The notes beneath the pieces were generated by a model. It searched no databases and was not told where the DNA came from. It saw only the letters and a list, made by a program, of their open reading frames with translations. Position numbers and translations under genes: made by a program. Below, in pieces: positions 17,318 to 25,776 of a stretch of 64,000 nt of DNA. The DNA is from Alphaproteobacteria bacterium (GTDB lineage: Bacteria; Pseudomonadota; Alphaproteobacteria; Micropepsales; Micropepsaceae): NCBI GenBank assembly GCA_013697055.1, contig JACCXK010000049.1, positions 1 to 64,000 of the forward strand, given 5' to 3'. How positions within the stretch are numbered: the first letter of the stretch is position 1; each line of letters opens with the position of its first letter.

Positions 17318-18054
17318 GACATCAACATCCCGCCGTTGATGTTCAGGGTCTGGCCGGTGACATAGGCGGCGCCCTCGGACGCCAGGTACAGCACACCGGC
17401 GGCGATCTCTTCCGGCTCGGCGATGCGGCCTACCGGGATCTGGGCGGCCTTCCGCTTGCCGGCCTTCGACTTCAACTCTTTCCGGATCATGTCCGTGGCT
17501 ACCAGCCCCGGCGCGATGGCATTTGCGGTGATGCCGGACGGCGAATAGAGCCGCGCCAGCGAATGGGTCAGGTTGATCAACCCGGCCTTGGCGGCGGCAT
17601 AATGGACCTGGCGCATGCCGCCCCACTGTCCGCCGATGGAGGTGATGTTGATGATGCGGCCCCATTTCTTCGCCAGCATGCCGGGCAAAATTTCCTGCAC
17701 CACGATGAAGGCGCCGCGCAAATTGACCGCCAGCATCCGGTCCCAGTCGGCATCCGTCAGGGCCTCGAACGGCTTTTCCTGCACCAGCGCGGCGTTGTTG
17801 ACCACAATGGCGACGTCCGCTTTGAAATGCGCGGCGGCAGCAGCGATGGCGCGCTTGACGGAAGCGCGGCTGGCAATGTCGATCTTGATCGCCAAGGCGC
17901 CGGAGAATGCGTCCTGCAGCTTTTGGGCGCCGGCGCGGTTGGAATTATAGCCACAGGCGACGCGATAGCCGGCCTCCAGCAACGCCAGCGCCGCGGCACG
18001 GCCGATGCCGCCGCCCGCCCCGGTCACCAGCGCCAATTTGGGCTTCGCCGCCAT
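17314..18054 (-). CDS. Short-chain dehydrogenase/reductase (FabG-like)
   Basis: 246 residues, classical SDR. The cofactor loop VTGAGGGIGRAAAL is at residues 10-23, NNAAL is the structural strand, the catalytic Ser is in NITSIGG, and the Tyr and Lys are in HYAAAKAG. The C-terminal LASEGAAYVTGQTLNINGG is typical of 3-oxoacyl-ACP reductase-like members. It would use NAD(P)H to reduce a keto group. Its position between an acetolactate-synthase-like enzyme and an ATP-grasp ligase suggests that it reduces the product of the TPP enzyme before transfer, rather than serving fatty acid synthesis; that is inference. It starts directly after the stop of the TPP gene. Confidence 0.85.
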   Translation of the reverse strand: MAAKPKLALVTGAGGGIGRAAALALLEAGYRVACGYNSNRAGAQKLQDAFSGALAIKIDIASRASVKRAIAAAAAHFKADVAIVVNNAALVQEKPFEALTDADWDRMLAVNLRGAFIVVQEILPGMLAKKWGRIINITSIGGQWGGMRQVHYAAAKAGLINLTHSLARLYSPSGITANAIAPGLVATDMIRKELKSKAGKRKAAQIPVGRIAEPEEIAAGVLYLASEGAAYVTGQTLNINGGMLMS

Positions 18055-19803
18055 TCAGAACGACCATTCGTTGGACATGTCGTCCAGGGTGTGACCGCCC
18101 AGCAGCATGGGCAGCAGGTCTTCGGTGGGGTCAACCTGGCAGTGGATCAGCACCGCGCCCTTGCGCGACAGCGCGCCCCGCAGCGTTTCCGCCATGCCGT
18201 CCGTCGAACTGATGGAGACCGCTTCAATGCCATAGGCCCGGGCGATGGCCGCGAAGTCCGGATTGAACTTGTCGCCCGTGGCGGGATGGGACTTCCAGTT
18301 CTGGCGCTGGAACTGCGCCACGATGGACAGAGCGTGGTTGTCCAGCACCACAATCTTGATGTCGAGCCCCCGCTCCACAATGGTCGCCAGCTCCTGGATG
18401 TTCATCTGCAGGCTGCCGTCACCGACAAAGCAGATCACCGTGGCGTCCGGGGCGGCGATCCTGGCGCCGATGGCGGTGGGCAAATCGAAGCCCATGGTGC
18501 CGTGGCCCGAAGAAGTCAGCAGCACGCGTGAGGGTGAATCGAAATCGAAATGGCGCGGCACCCAGACCTGGTGTTGCCCGACACCGGTGGTTGCGATCAC
18601 AAATTTGTCCTGTACCGCCTCGTTCACCGCGATGATCACGTCCTGCGGCTTGGGCAGCGCGCCGGGCTTGCCGGTGACAAGCGGATATTGCTTCTTCCAG
18701 GCGGCGATCTGGGCCATCCAGCGGCCGGTCTTGCCCGACGGCTTGGGCAAGGCGCGGTCCAGCGCCGCCAGCGCGGCGCGGGCATCGGCGTTGATCTGAA
18801 GATCCAGCGGCACCCGGCTGTGATTGAGTTCATTGACGTCCAGGTCAATGCGGGCGATGCGGCCTTTCTCCACAGTCTTGTCCGGCAGGCTGCCGGTCTG
18901 GCGCAGGTGAAAGGTGGTGCCGATGCCGATCAGCAGATCGGCCTTGTACATCGCCATGTTGGCATACTGGCTGCCGGCATAGCCGCACAGGCCCAGCGAA
19001 AGCTCGCCGGTGGAAGGATAGGCGCCCATGCCCGGCATGCTCATGGTCACGGGAATGCGGTGGCGGTCGGCCAGCAGGCGCAACTCTTCCCAGGCACGGC
19101 ACGCGATCACGCCGCCGCCCGCCAGGATCACCGGTCGCTCGGCTTCGCCAATCCATTGCGCCAGCATTTCGATCTTGTCAGCCGGGACGAACGGCACCAC
19201 CTCGGTGCGTTTTTCGGGCGGCGACGGCGCCGCGCAAATGCCCCGCTGGATGTTCATCGGCAGGTCCACCACAACCGGGCCCTGGCGGCCGCTGCGCGCC
19301 AGGAAGAAAGCCTCTTCCATCACGCGCGGAAGATCGGCGATATCCGCGACCAGAAAGGCCGCCTTGGTGACGGGCTTCATCAGGTCCACGGTGTCCACTT
19401 CCTGGAAACCGCGCTGCTTGATGGGAAGGCTGCCGCGCATGTCGGAGGTAGCCACCTGGCCGGTGATCACCACCATGGGGACATTGTCGTAATAGGCATC
19501 GGCGATGGGCGTCACCGCATTGGTCACGCCCGGGCCGGAGGTCACCATGAACACTGCTGTCTGGCCGGTCATGCGGGCATAGCCCAGCGCGGCATAGCCG
19601 GCGCCCTGCTCGGTGCGCGGGCAGACGATCTCGATCCTGGAGCGCTTTTCGATGCGGTCCAGGATTGGCGCTATGGTGCCGCCCGGATAGATGAACACAT
19701 GGCGGACGCCATGGCGCAGCAAACTGTCCAGCACCAGGTCGGCGCCCAGCACATCGGGCGCCAGCTGCGCCTGGGGCACGGCAGCGGATTCAACTATTGA
19801 CAT
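18055..19803 (-). CDS. Thiamine-diphosphate enzyme, acetolactate-synthase-like
   Basis: 582 residues with the three-domain layout of acetohydroxyacid synthase large subunits. Glu65 in RTEQGAGYAALGYARMTG is the cofactor-activating Glu. GQVATSDMRGSLPIKQRGFQE resembles the substrate and FAD-contact stretch of those enzymes, and VGDGSLQMNIQE starts the ThDP-binding motif that closes at VVLDN. It probably decarboxylates pyruvate or another 2-keto acid and transfers the two-carbon unit. No regulatory small subunit (ilvN) lies nearby and the context is a sugar cluster, so branched-chain amino acid synthesis is unlikely to be its job. Start ATG at 19803 overlaps the end of the upstream gene by ten bases; a longer frame upstream is a shadow. 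Confidence 0.82.
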   Translation of the reverse strand: MSIVESAAVPQAQLAPDVLGADLVLDSLLRHGVRHVFIYPGGTIAPILDRIEKRSRIEIVCPRTEQGAGYAALGYARMTGQTAVFMVTSGPGVTNAVTPIADAYYDNVPMVVITGQVATSDMRGSLPIKQRGFQEVDTVDLMKPVTKAAFLVADIADLPRVMEEAFFLARSGRQGPVVVDLPMNIQRGICAAPSPPEKRTEVVPFVPADKIEMLAQWIGEAERPVILAGGGVIACRAWEELRLLADRHRIPVTMSMPGMGAYPSTGELSLGLCGYAGSQYANMAMYKADLLIGIGTTFHLRQTGSLPDKTVEKGRIARIDLDVNELNHSRVPLDLQINADARAALAALDRALPKPSGKTGRWMAQIAAWKKQYPLVTGKPGALPKPQDVIIAVNEAVQDKFVIATTGVGQHQVWVPRHFDFDSPSRVLLTSSGHGTMGFDLPTAIGARIAAPDATVICFVGDGSLQMNIQELATIVERGLDIKIVVLDNHALSIVAQFQRQNWKSHPATGDKFNPDFAAIARAYGIEAVSISSTDGMAETLRGALSRKGAVLIHCQVDPTEDLLPMLLGGHTLDDMSNEWSF

Positions 19804-21002
19804 AGGGCAACCATTTTCTGGCCGGTCTCGCATTCGCTGAGACGGCCGCCGGACTTGGAGGAGAGGATTTTCACGCTGCCGAAATGACGCTCCAGGATGG
19901 CACGCAGTTCGGGCGCGGAATATTCGCGCACATGCCACGGCACCACGGGAATTTCGCCGTCGCTGTTCTGGGGCGTGGAGCAGATGAAAGCGCCGCCCGG
20001 CTTCACCACCCGGCGGACTTCCTTCACGAAGGTATCCACCTGGTCCACCGGCAGATGCTCGATCACTTCCATTGCCGTGGCGCCGTCGACCGACGCATCT
20101 TCGAGCGACAGGCCGAATGCATTGTCCACGGCATAGCGGATGTTGCGGGGATCATTGCGCTGGTTGTTGTTGGCGATCAGGCCTTCATTGATGTCCACCC
20201 CCAGCACCTGCCCGACATTGGGCGACAGGATGCGGCAGCCATAGCCGTCGCCACAGGCGATATCCAGCACGTGATCGTTCCCGCCGAAGCGATTGCGCGC
20301 GAACTCGTAGCTTTCGAACAACGGGTTGGAAATCTTGCTCGCCTCGCCCGCATCAACATGCATGCGGTCATCGGCGAAGATCTGCTGCGCCAGGTCGCGC
20401 ACCTTCAGCATGTATTCGCGGTCATACTGCGGTACATTTTCATACACCAGGGCGCCGAATGTCTCGCGGTGATGCTCGATGAAGCCGGCATAGCGGGCGT
20501 AATTGACGGCGCGGTCGTCCGGCAGGGCGGCGATGGCAGCCGCCACCTGGTCCAGGAGCTTGCGGGTATAGATCTTGCCCGCGAAATTGGGGTGAAACGC
20601 GTCGGGCAGTGAGACAAACTTGGCGTTGTGCTCGTGCAGGAAAGCCAGCATGTCACCCAGCAGAGCGGTGTCGATAAAGCAGTGCTGGCCCATCACATGC
20701 ACGGCGACATCGGCACCCATCGCGTCCAGCGCGCCGGTCATGCGCTCCAACACATTCTCGCGGGAACCGAAATGGCAGGTCACGCCATGCGCGGCGGCGA
20801 TGTCGCGGAAGATCTGGTTGCCCGGATCATCCGGCACCGCAATCGTCACGGCGGAAACCTGCGGCATGGACTGCAGCCGGCCGATCACCTCTTCCACCGC
20901 ATACTTGCCGTCGATGCGGGCCAGCGAAAAATCCCGCGCCCCGGCCCAGCCGCAATGATGCGCTTGAATCAATCCAACGATCTTCGGAGGGGCAATTTTC
21001 AT
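19794..21002 (-). CDS. Fusion: degenerate SpsF-like nucleotidyltransferase domain + class I methyltransferase
   Basis: 402 residues. About the first 200 align in order with SpsF/cytidylyltransferases (VIGRLQSMPQVSAVTIAV, SRENVLERMTGALDAMGADVAVHVMGQ). However, the signature QARMxSxRLPGK is replaced by QAHHCGWAGARDFSLARIDGK, so the nucleotide-binding loop is not canonical. The second half is a SAM-dependent methyltransferase: VLDIACGDGYGCRIL is motif I, GVDINEGLI motif II and AMEVIEHLPVDQVD the post-motif. It would methylate a sugar or an attached group, with the first half binding or activating it. ATG at 21002 overlaps the upstream stop (ATGA). Confidence 0.78.
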   Translation of the reverse strand: MKIAPPKIVGLIQAHHCGWAGARDFSLARIDGKYAVEEVIGRLQSMPQVSAVTIAVPDDPGNQIFRDIAAAHGVTCHFGSRENVLERMTGALDAMGADVAVHVMGQHCFIDTALLGDMLAFLHEHNAKFVSLPDAFHPNFAGKIYTRKLLDQVAAAIAALPDDRAVNYARYAGFIEHHRETFGALVYENVPQYDREYMLKVRDLAQQIFADDRMHVDAGEASKISNPLFESYEFARNRFGGNDHVLDIACGDGYGCRILSPNVGQVLGVDINEGLIANNNQRNDPRNIRYAVDNAFGLSLEDASVDGATAMEVIEHLPVDQVDTFVKEVRRVVKPGGAFICSTPQNSDGEIPVVPWHVREYSAPELRAILERHFGSVKILSSKSGGRLSECETGQKMVALCQ

Positions 21003-21928
21003 GGCTTCTGACCCAGGATGATGAATTCGCGGCCGATGCCTTGCGCCGACCAGGATGCGGCCAGCGCCTTTATCTGCGCCTTGTCGTGGGCAAACAGTGC
21101 GATCTCGAAGGCCTTGCGTTCGGCGTGGCATTCGCGGCCCACCGCGTCATTGCCGACATAGTTGCGGCCCGCCAGCAGGAAATTCTCCAGCGGATAGCTG
21201 GTTTCCTGGTGCAGGGTCTTGAGGCCATGGGCGGTGAAGAAACGCTTGGCGGAAGCGCCGTCGAAATAGTTCAAATGATGCTTGGGCACCACCCACCAGG
21301 GCGCGAAACCCATCTTCTTCCACAGCACCATTTGCAGCGGGTTGAAATCGTTGGGCGAGGAAACGAACAGCAGCCCGCCCGGGGCCAGCATGCTCTTGGC
21401 CTCTTCCACCAGCGCGATCGGATCGCGCAGATGTTCCAGCACCAGGTTCATCGAGATGGCGTCGAACAGCCCGCGCCCTTCGGCCTTGCCGGCCGAGAAG
21501 AAATCATTGACCACGGCGATGCCGCGGCCAGCGGTGTATTCCGCAGCGATGCGCGACGGTTCAAAGCCCAGAACATCCCAGCCGCGATTGCGGCCGGCTT
21601 CCAGGAAATAGCCGGGGCCGGAGCCGATATCCAGGATCCGCCGTCGGCTATTATTGGAAGTGGGGGCATGCGCCTCCAGCAACTCGTAGTAATGGTGGTA
21701 GCGCAGCATCCACCATTCCTTGTCGCCTTCGGCGCGGGTGAAATAGTCGGGGCGTTCCTTTTCGTAGAATTCGCCGTCGTAGAATTTCTTCAGCTCTTCA
21801 TCGCTGAACAACGGATCGATGTGGCGAAAGCCGCAAGGCCCGCAGTCGATCACGTCGAAGCCGTCCACCGTGGCCAGCACGGGGCCGAAATGTCCTGCAG
21901 TCTCAACCAGGCGTTCCGCGAGATTCAT
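20999..21928 (-). CDS. SAM-dependent methyltransferase with N-terminal Cys motif
   Basis: About 309 residues. An N-terminal VIDCGPCGFRHIDPLFSDEEL motif is the small Cys-containing segment seen in many sugar C- and O-methyltransferases of this type. RILDIGSGPGYFLEAG is SAM motif I, VLGFEPSR motif II and NLVLEHLRDP motif IV. It is the first gene of the seven-gene minus-strand operon. The start is not certain: ATG at 21928 (used here) gives the usual N-terminus, while an ATG at 21988 would add 20 residues with no family support. The region 21929-22067 separates it from the divergent FlmG-like gene and should hold promoters for both. Confidence 0.8.
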   Translation of the reverse strand: MNLAERLVETAGHFGPVLATVDGFDVIDCGPCGFRHIDPLFSDEELKKFYDGEFYEKERPDYFTRAEGDKEWWMLRYHHYYELLEAHAPTSNNSRRRILDIGSGPGYFLEAGRNRGWDVLGFEPSRIAAEYTAGRGIAVVNDFFSAGKAEGRGLFDAISMNLVLEHLRDPIALVEEAKSMLAPGGLLFVSSPNDFNPLQMVLWKKMGFAPWWVVPKHHLNYFDGASAKRFFTAHGLKTLHQETSYPLENFLLAGRNYVGNDAVGRECHAERKAFEIALFAHDKAQIKALAASWSAQGIGREFIILGQKP

Positions 21929-22067
21929 GGTGGGTCCCAGCGTTGTATTATTGCCGCCGAAAGTACCGAAGCAGGGCGAACGCCCCATTTTTCAACGAAT
22001 TCATTCATGAGTGATTAACGATAAACCGCTTTGATAAAGGCCGATTTTCAAAGCCGAGGTGTCCCCG

Positions 22068-23816
22068 ATGGCCAAGGCCCTGCCCCAGCCGACCCTGAAC
22101 ATGCGTGCCGGCGTGGATGCGCGCCTGGAGGCCATCGACAAGCTGGAAGCCCTGGTCAACGAGGTGGTGAAGGAAAAGGCGCGCCACCGCTCCAACGTCT
22201 TCCTCAAGCGGTCCATCCGCACCTGGCGCAAGGGCGACGTCGTCAGAAGCGGCCAGTGGGCGCTGAAGGCGACCGAGGCCGATCCTGACAACTCCAAGGC
22301 CTTTCACGTCCTGGCCATGGCGCTCGAACGGATGGGCCATCTGCACAAGGCGCTGGTGACCTACGAGCGCGCCTTTGAGCTGGACCCCAGGGATCCCGAA
22401 CTCTTGATCAATCTGGGCCTCACCGCCTGGAACCTCAAGCTGACCGACGGCGCCGCCAAGATGTTCCAGCTCTACATCGCCTCCTGTCCGGACTCGCCCT
22501 TGGGCTACAACAATCTGGGCAGCGTGCAGAGCGACATGGGCGAGGTCGATGTGGCGATCGAAACTCTGCGCGCCGCGCTCTACCGCATGCCCGAGGAAGC
22601 CATGCTGTGGAATTCGCTCGCCACCGTGCTGGCGGAAAACAGCCGGGCCCAGGAAAGCGTCATCTTCTACGAGGAAGCCGCGCGCCTGGCGCCCGGATTC
22701 GCCCGCGCCTATCACAATCTGGGCTATGCCTATCTGCACCTGTCGCAGATGGACAAGGCGCTTATCGCCTATGACCGGGCGCTGGAACTGGTGATCGACC
22801 CGGCCGAGCGTATCGAGACCCGGCATTCGCGCAGCATCTGCCTGATCGGGCTCGGTCAGGTGGAAGAAGGCTTTCGCGAATATGAGATCCGCAACAATGA
22901 ACGCTTCCGCTGCTATTTCCACCACATGATCAACGCCCCCAAGTGGCAGGGCGAGGATGTGCGCGGCAAGAAGCTGCTGCTGGTGGGCGAACAGGGCCTG
23001 GGCGACGAGATCATGTTCTCCAACATCCTGCCCGATGCCTATGAGGCAGTGGGCGAGACCGGCAAGCTGCAGATCTGCGTCGATCCGCGCATGATCCCGC
23101 TCTACCAGCGCTCCTTCCCAAGGGCCGAAGTCGGCGGCTATGACGACCGCACCCTGATCGACGACAATGGCAACAAGGCGCTGCGCCTGGTGCCGTTCCT
23201 CAAGGACAATCTGCCCGATTATTGGGCGCCGATGGGCACCGCCCTGCAATATTACCGCAAGTCGCTGGACGCGTTCCCGCACAAGCCATTCCTCTTTCCC
23301 GATGACAAGCGCGTCGCGGCGTTCAAGGAAAAGCTGGCGGCCCTGCCCGGCAAGAAGGTCGGCATCTGCTGGCGCTCCATGCTGATGACCGGCAAGCGCG
23401 CCAAGTATTTCTCGCCCATCGACGCCTGGGGCGACCTGCTCAAGACCCCCGGCATCACCTTCGTGAACCTGCAATATGGCGACAGCGCACCGGACATCGC
23501 CCGCGCCGAGGGGAAGTTCGGCGTCAAGATCCATTCTATGGAAGGCCTGGACCTGAAGGACGATATCGACGGCACCGCCGCGCTGTGCCGCGCGTTGGAC
23601 TTGGTCGTCTCCGCCCCCACCGCCGCCGCCCATACCGCGGCCAGCGTGGGCGCCGAAGTCTGGTACCTGTCGGTCGGCCTGGGCTGGCCGCAGCTGGGCA
23701 CCGCCGAGTATCCCTGGTACGCCAACACCCGCGTCTATTGGCCGGAAAAGTTCGGCGACTGGGACGCGATCATGCCGCGCTTCGCCAGCGACCTGGCGGC
23801 GTTTGCCGCTTCCTGA
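22068..23816 (+). CDS. TPR-glycosyltransferase, FlmG-like (candidate flagellin/protein glycosyltransferase)
   Basis: 582 residues. The first part (about 60-260) holds several tetratricopeptide repeats (AFHVLAMALERMGHLHKALVTYERA, shown only by its ends AFHVL and TYERA, then AYHNLGYAYLHLSQMDKAL). The second part (about 290-582) is a GT-B-like domain with GEQGLGDEIMFS near residue 306, KVGICWRS and VVSAPTAAAHTAASVGAEV. This TPR-plus-GT layout is that of Caulobacter FlmG, which transfers pseudaminic acid to flagellin, and of many related proteins. PseB and PseC genes nearby support that role. No flagellin gene is in the window, so the acceptor is unknown. The ATG at 22068 follows GAGG; a GTG nine bases upstream is less likely. 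Confidence 0.75.
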   Translation: MAKALPQPTLNMRAGVDARLEAIDKLEALVNEVVKEKARHRSNVFLKRSIRTWRKGDVVRSGQWALKATEADPDNSKAFHVLAMALERMGHLHKALVTYERAFELDPRDPELLINLGLTAWNLKLTDGAAKMFQLYIASCPDSPLGYNNLGSVQSDMGEVDVAIETLRAALYRMPEEAMLWNSLATVLAENSRAQESVIFYEEAARLAPGFARAYHNLGYAYLHLSQMDKALIAYDRALELVIDPAERIETRHSRSICLIGLGQVEEGFREYEIRNNERFRCYFHHMINAPKWQGEDVRGKKLLLVGEQGLGDEIMFSNILPDAYEAVGETGKLQICVDPRMIPLYQRSFPRAEVGGYDDRTLIDDNGNKALRLVPFLKDNLPDYWAPMGTALQYYRKSLDAFPHKPFLFPDDKRVAAFKEKLAALPGKKVGICWRSMLMTGKRAKYFSPIDAWGDLLKTPGITFVNLQYGDSAPDIARAEGKFGVKIHSMEGLDLKDDIDGTAALCRALDLVVSAPTAAAHTAASVGAEVWYLSVGLGWPQLGTAEYPWYANTRVYWPEKFGDWDAIMPRFASDLAAFAAS

Positions 23817-23817
23817 C

Positions 23818-25776
23818 ATGACGGCGCGGCGCGAAGGCGGCACGCCCCCCGTCATTCCGCTCACTTCGGGCGTGCTGCACTGCTTCGCCCTGTTTCACCT
23901 CAATCTCGCCTTCTCTTCCATTGAGGAAGAGCAGCGCGCCACGGTGGTGCGCGATTGCTATGGCCCGCTGCTGGACCTGGCGGAACGCCATGGTCCCATC
24001 GGCATCGAGGCCACCGCCTATACCTTGCTGGCCATCGCCAAATGCGATGCGAACTGGCCGGCGCGGCTGAAAGACCTGATCGGTCGCGGCCGGGTTGAAT
24101 TCATCGGCTCCGGCTATGCCCAGGCGATCGGGCCGTTGCTGCCCGCCGACATGGTCGCCGCCAATCTGCGGCTGGGCAACGACGCCTATCGGAAGATGCT
24201 GGGCCTGACGCCGCGCATTGGCCTGGTCAATGAGCAAACCTGGTCGGGCGGCCTGGTCGGCCAATATCTCGATGCGGGCTATCAGGCCTTGCTGGTGGAC
24301 TGGGACAATGTCGCCAACTTCCATCCCGGCTGGACGCAACCCATGCGCTATGCGCCGCAGCGGGCGCTGGGCAGCGACGGCCGCGACATCCCCATCCTGT
24401 GGACCAACACGGTCGCCTTCCAGAAATTGCAGCGCCTGGCGCATGACGATATTTCGCTGGACGAGTATCTGGCCTTCGTCTCCGGCCAGCGCGGCGAGGA
24501 AGATCGCACCGTCTGTCTGTATGCCAGCGACGCGGAGATTTTCGGTTTCCGCCCCGGCCGCTACCGCACCGAGGAAAGCAACCAGGGCGGCACGGAATGG
24601 ATGCGCATCAACGCCGCGCTTGAAGGCCTCCGCGACCTGCCCGGCGTGCGGCTGGTGTCTCCCTCTGGTGCCTTGAACGCGGCTCACGCAGCTCCCATCC
24701 GGCTGGAAACCGCGCCCTATCCCATCCCGGTGAAAAAACAGCGCAAGTACAATGTCACCCGCTGGGCGGTCAGCGGCCGCGACGACATCGCCATCAATGC
24801 CGCCTGCCAGCGTATCCATGACGCCCTGAAACGCACCGACGCCCCGGATGACGACTGGCGCGAACTGTGCCGGTTATGGGCCAGCGATTTTCGCACCCAC
24901 ATCACCCAAAGCCGCTGGGAGCGCTATTGCCGTGATCTGGCCGCGCTGGAAACACGCCTGGGCACAGCGCCTGCCGTTGCCCTGCCCGCAGCCGCCGGCG
25001 AACCCATCACGGATCGTCATATCGAGATTGAAACCCGATCCCTGCGCGTGCGGCTGGACCGCCGCAGGGGCCTCGCCATCCAGCGCGCCGGCTTCGCGCC
25101 CGATTTCACGCCCCTGATCGGCGGCATCGCCCATGGCCATTTCGACGACATCGCCCTGCAGGCCGACTGGTACACGGGCGACTGCGTGTTCGAGGCGCCA
25201 GGCGAACCCAAGGTCACCGACCTGGACTGGGCCACCACCCATATCGCGCGCGCCCCGGGCGGCAAGGTCGTGGTGCATGGCGTGATCGCCTCGCCGCTGG
25301 GCCCCATCGTCAAGATCATGACCTTCCATGCCCACAGCCCACGCATCGACTTCGACCTGGAATTACAATGGGAGAATTGGGGCCGTGGCGCGCTTCGGTT
25401 GGGGCACATCACCCTGTTGGGCGAAGCCTTCGACGAACAGAGCCTGTGTTTCACCACCACCAATGGCGGCGCGCCGGAGCGCTTCGCCCTGGCCGGCCAG
25501 ACGGTCGAGCATGGCGCGCCGGTATCGTTCCTGGTGTCGGCGGCCTGCGCCCTCGGCATGACCGAAGGCTGGATCGAACTGGCCGACAGGAGCCGCAAGG
25601 TCCGGATTGAGGTGGACCGGGCGGTGGCGCCGCTGGTCGGGCTGATCAATCACCGCAGCACGGGCGGCAAGCTGTTCTGCCAGTTGCTGCTGTCGGCGCT
25701 GGAGCTGGACGATACCCGCAAGCCCTCGCCTTATGGCAACGGTCCCCGGCGCTTCCGCTTTTCCATTATGGGCTGA
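23818..25776 (+). CDS. Glycoside hydrolase family 57-like protein
   Basis: 652 residues. The N-terminal domain (about 1-300) has the GH57 barrel pattern: HCFALFHLNLAFSSIEEEQR at the start, GLVNEQTWSGGL near residue 135 in the region of the nucleophile Glu, and LYASDAEIFGFRPGRY near 235. The last matches the region that carries the catalytic Asp (DxExFG). The C-terminal 250 residues look like the beta-rich domain that follows in related amylase/branching or transferase enzymes. GH57 members act on alpha-glucans or alpha-galactosides, some as transferases. It starts one base after the FlmG-like stop (TGA-C-ATG), so the two are almost certainly coexpressed. The substrate is unknown. Confidence 0.75.
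   Translation: MTARREGGTPPVIPLTSGVLHCFALFHLNLAFSSIEEEQRATVVRDCYGPLLDLAERHGPIGIEATAYTLLAIAKCDANWPARLKDLIGRGRVEFIGSGYAQAIGPLLPADMVAANLRLGNDAYRKMLGLTPRIGLVNEQTWSGGLVGQYLDAGYQALLVDWDNVANFHPGWTQPMRYAPQRALGSDGRDIPILWTNTVAFQKLQRLAHDDISLDEYLAFVSGQRGEEDRTVCLYASDAEIFGFRPGRYRTEESNQGGTEWMRINAALEGLRDLPGVRLVSPSGALNAAHAAPIRLETAPYPIPVKKQRKYNVTRWAVSGRDDIAINAACQRIHDALKRTDAPDDDWRELCRLWASDFRTHITQSRWERYCRDLAALETRLGTAPAVALPAAAGEPITDRHIEIETRSLRVRLDRRRGLAIQRAGFAPDFTPLIGGIAHGHFDDIALQADWYTGDCVFEAPGEPKVTDLDWATTHIARAPGGKVVVHGVIASPLGPIVKIMTFHAHSPRIDFDLELQWENWGRGALRLGHITLLGEAFDEQSLCFTTTNGGAPERFALAGQTVEHGAPVSFLVSAACALGMTEGWIELADRSRKVRIEVDRAVAPLVGLINHRSTGGKLFCQLLLSALELDDTRKPSPYGNGPRRFRFSIMG

Noticed and set aside
13955-17365. 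Open frame of more than 1100 codons on the plus strand across the sugar operon
   Set aside because: It runs antisense through three well-supported genes in the same frame relation and has a low-complexity His/Gly/Arg-rich translation.
17318-17665. N-terminal extension of the ATP-grasp protein
   Set aside because: The extension overlaps the SDR gene and looks like its shadow; the ATG at 17317 opens with a standard pre-grasp strand and an ATGA junction.
18055-19803. Anabolic acetolactate synthase (ilvB) for branched-chain amino acids
   Set aside because: No ilvN or ilvC beside it and it lies inside a seven-gene sugar operon; I keep only the general label of acetolactate-synthase-like TPP enzyme.
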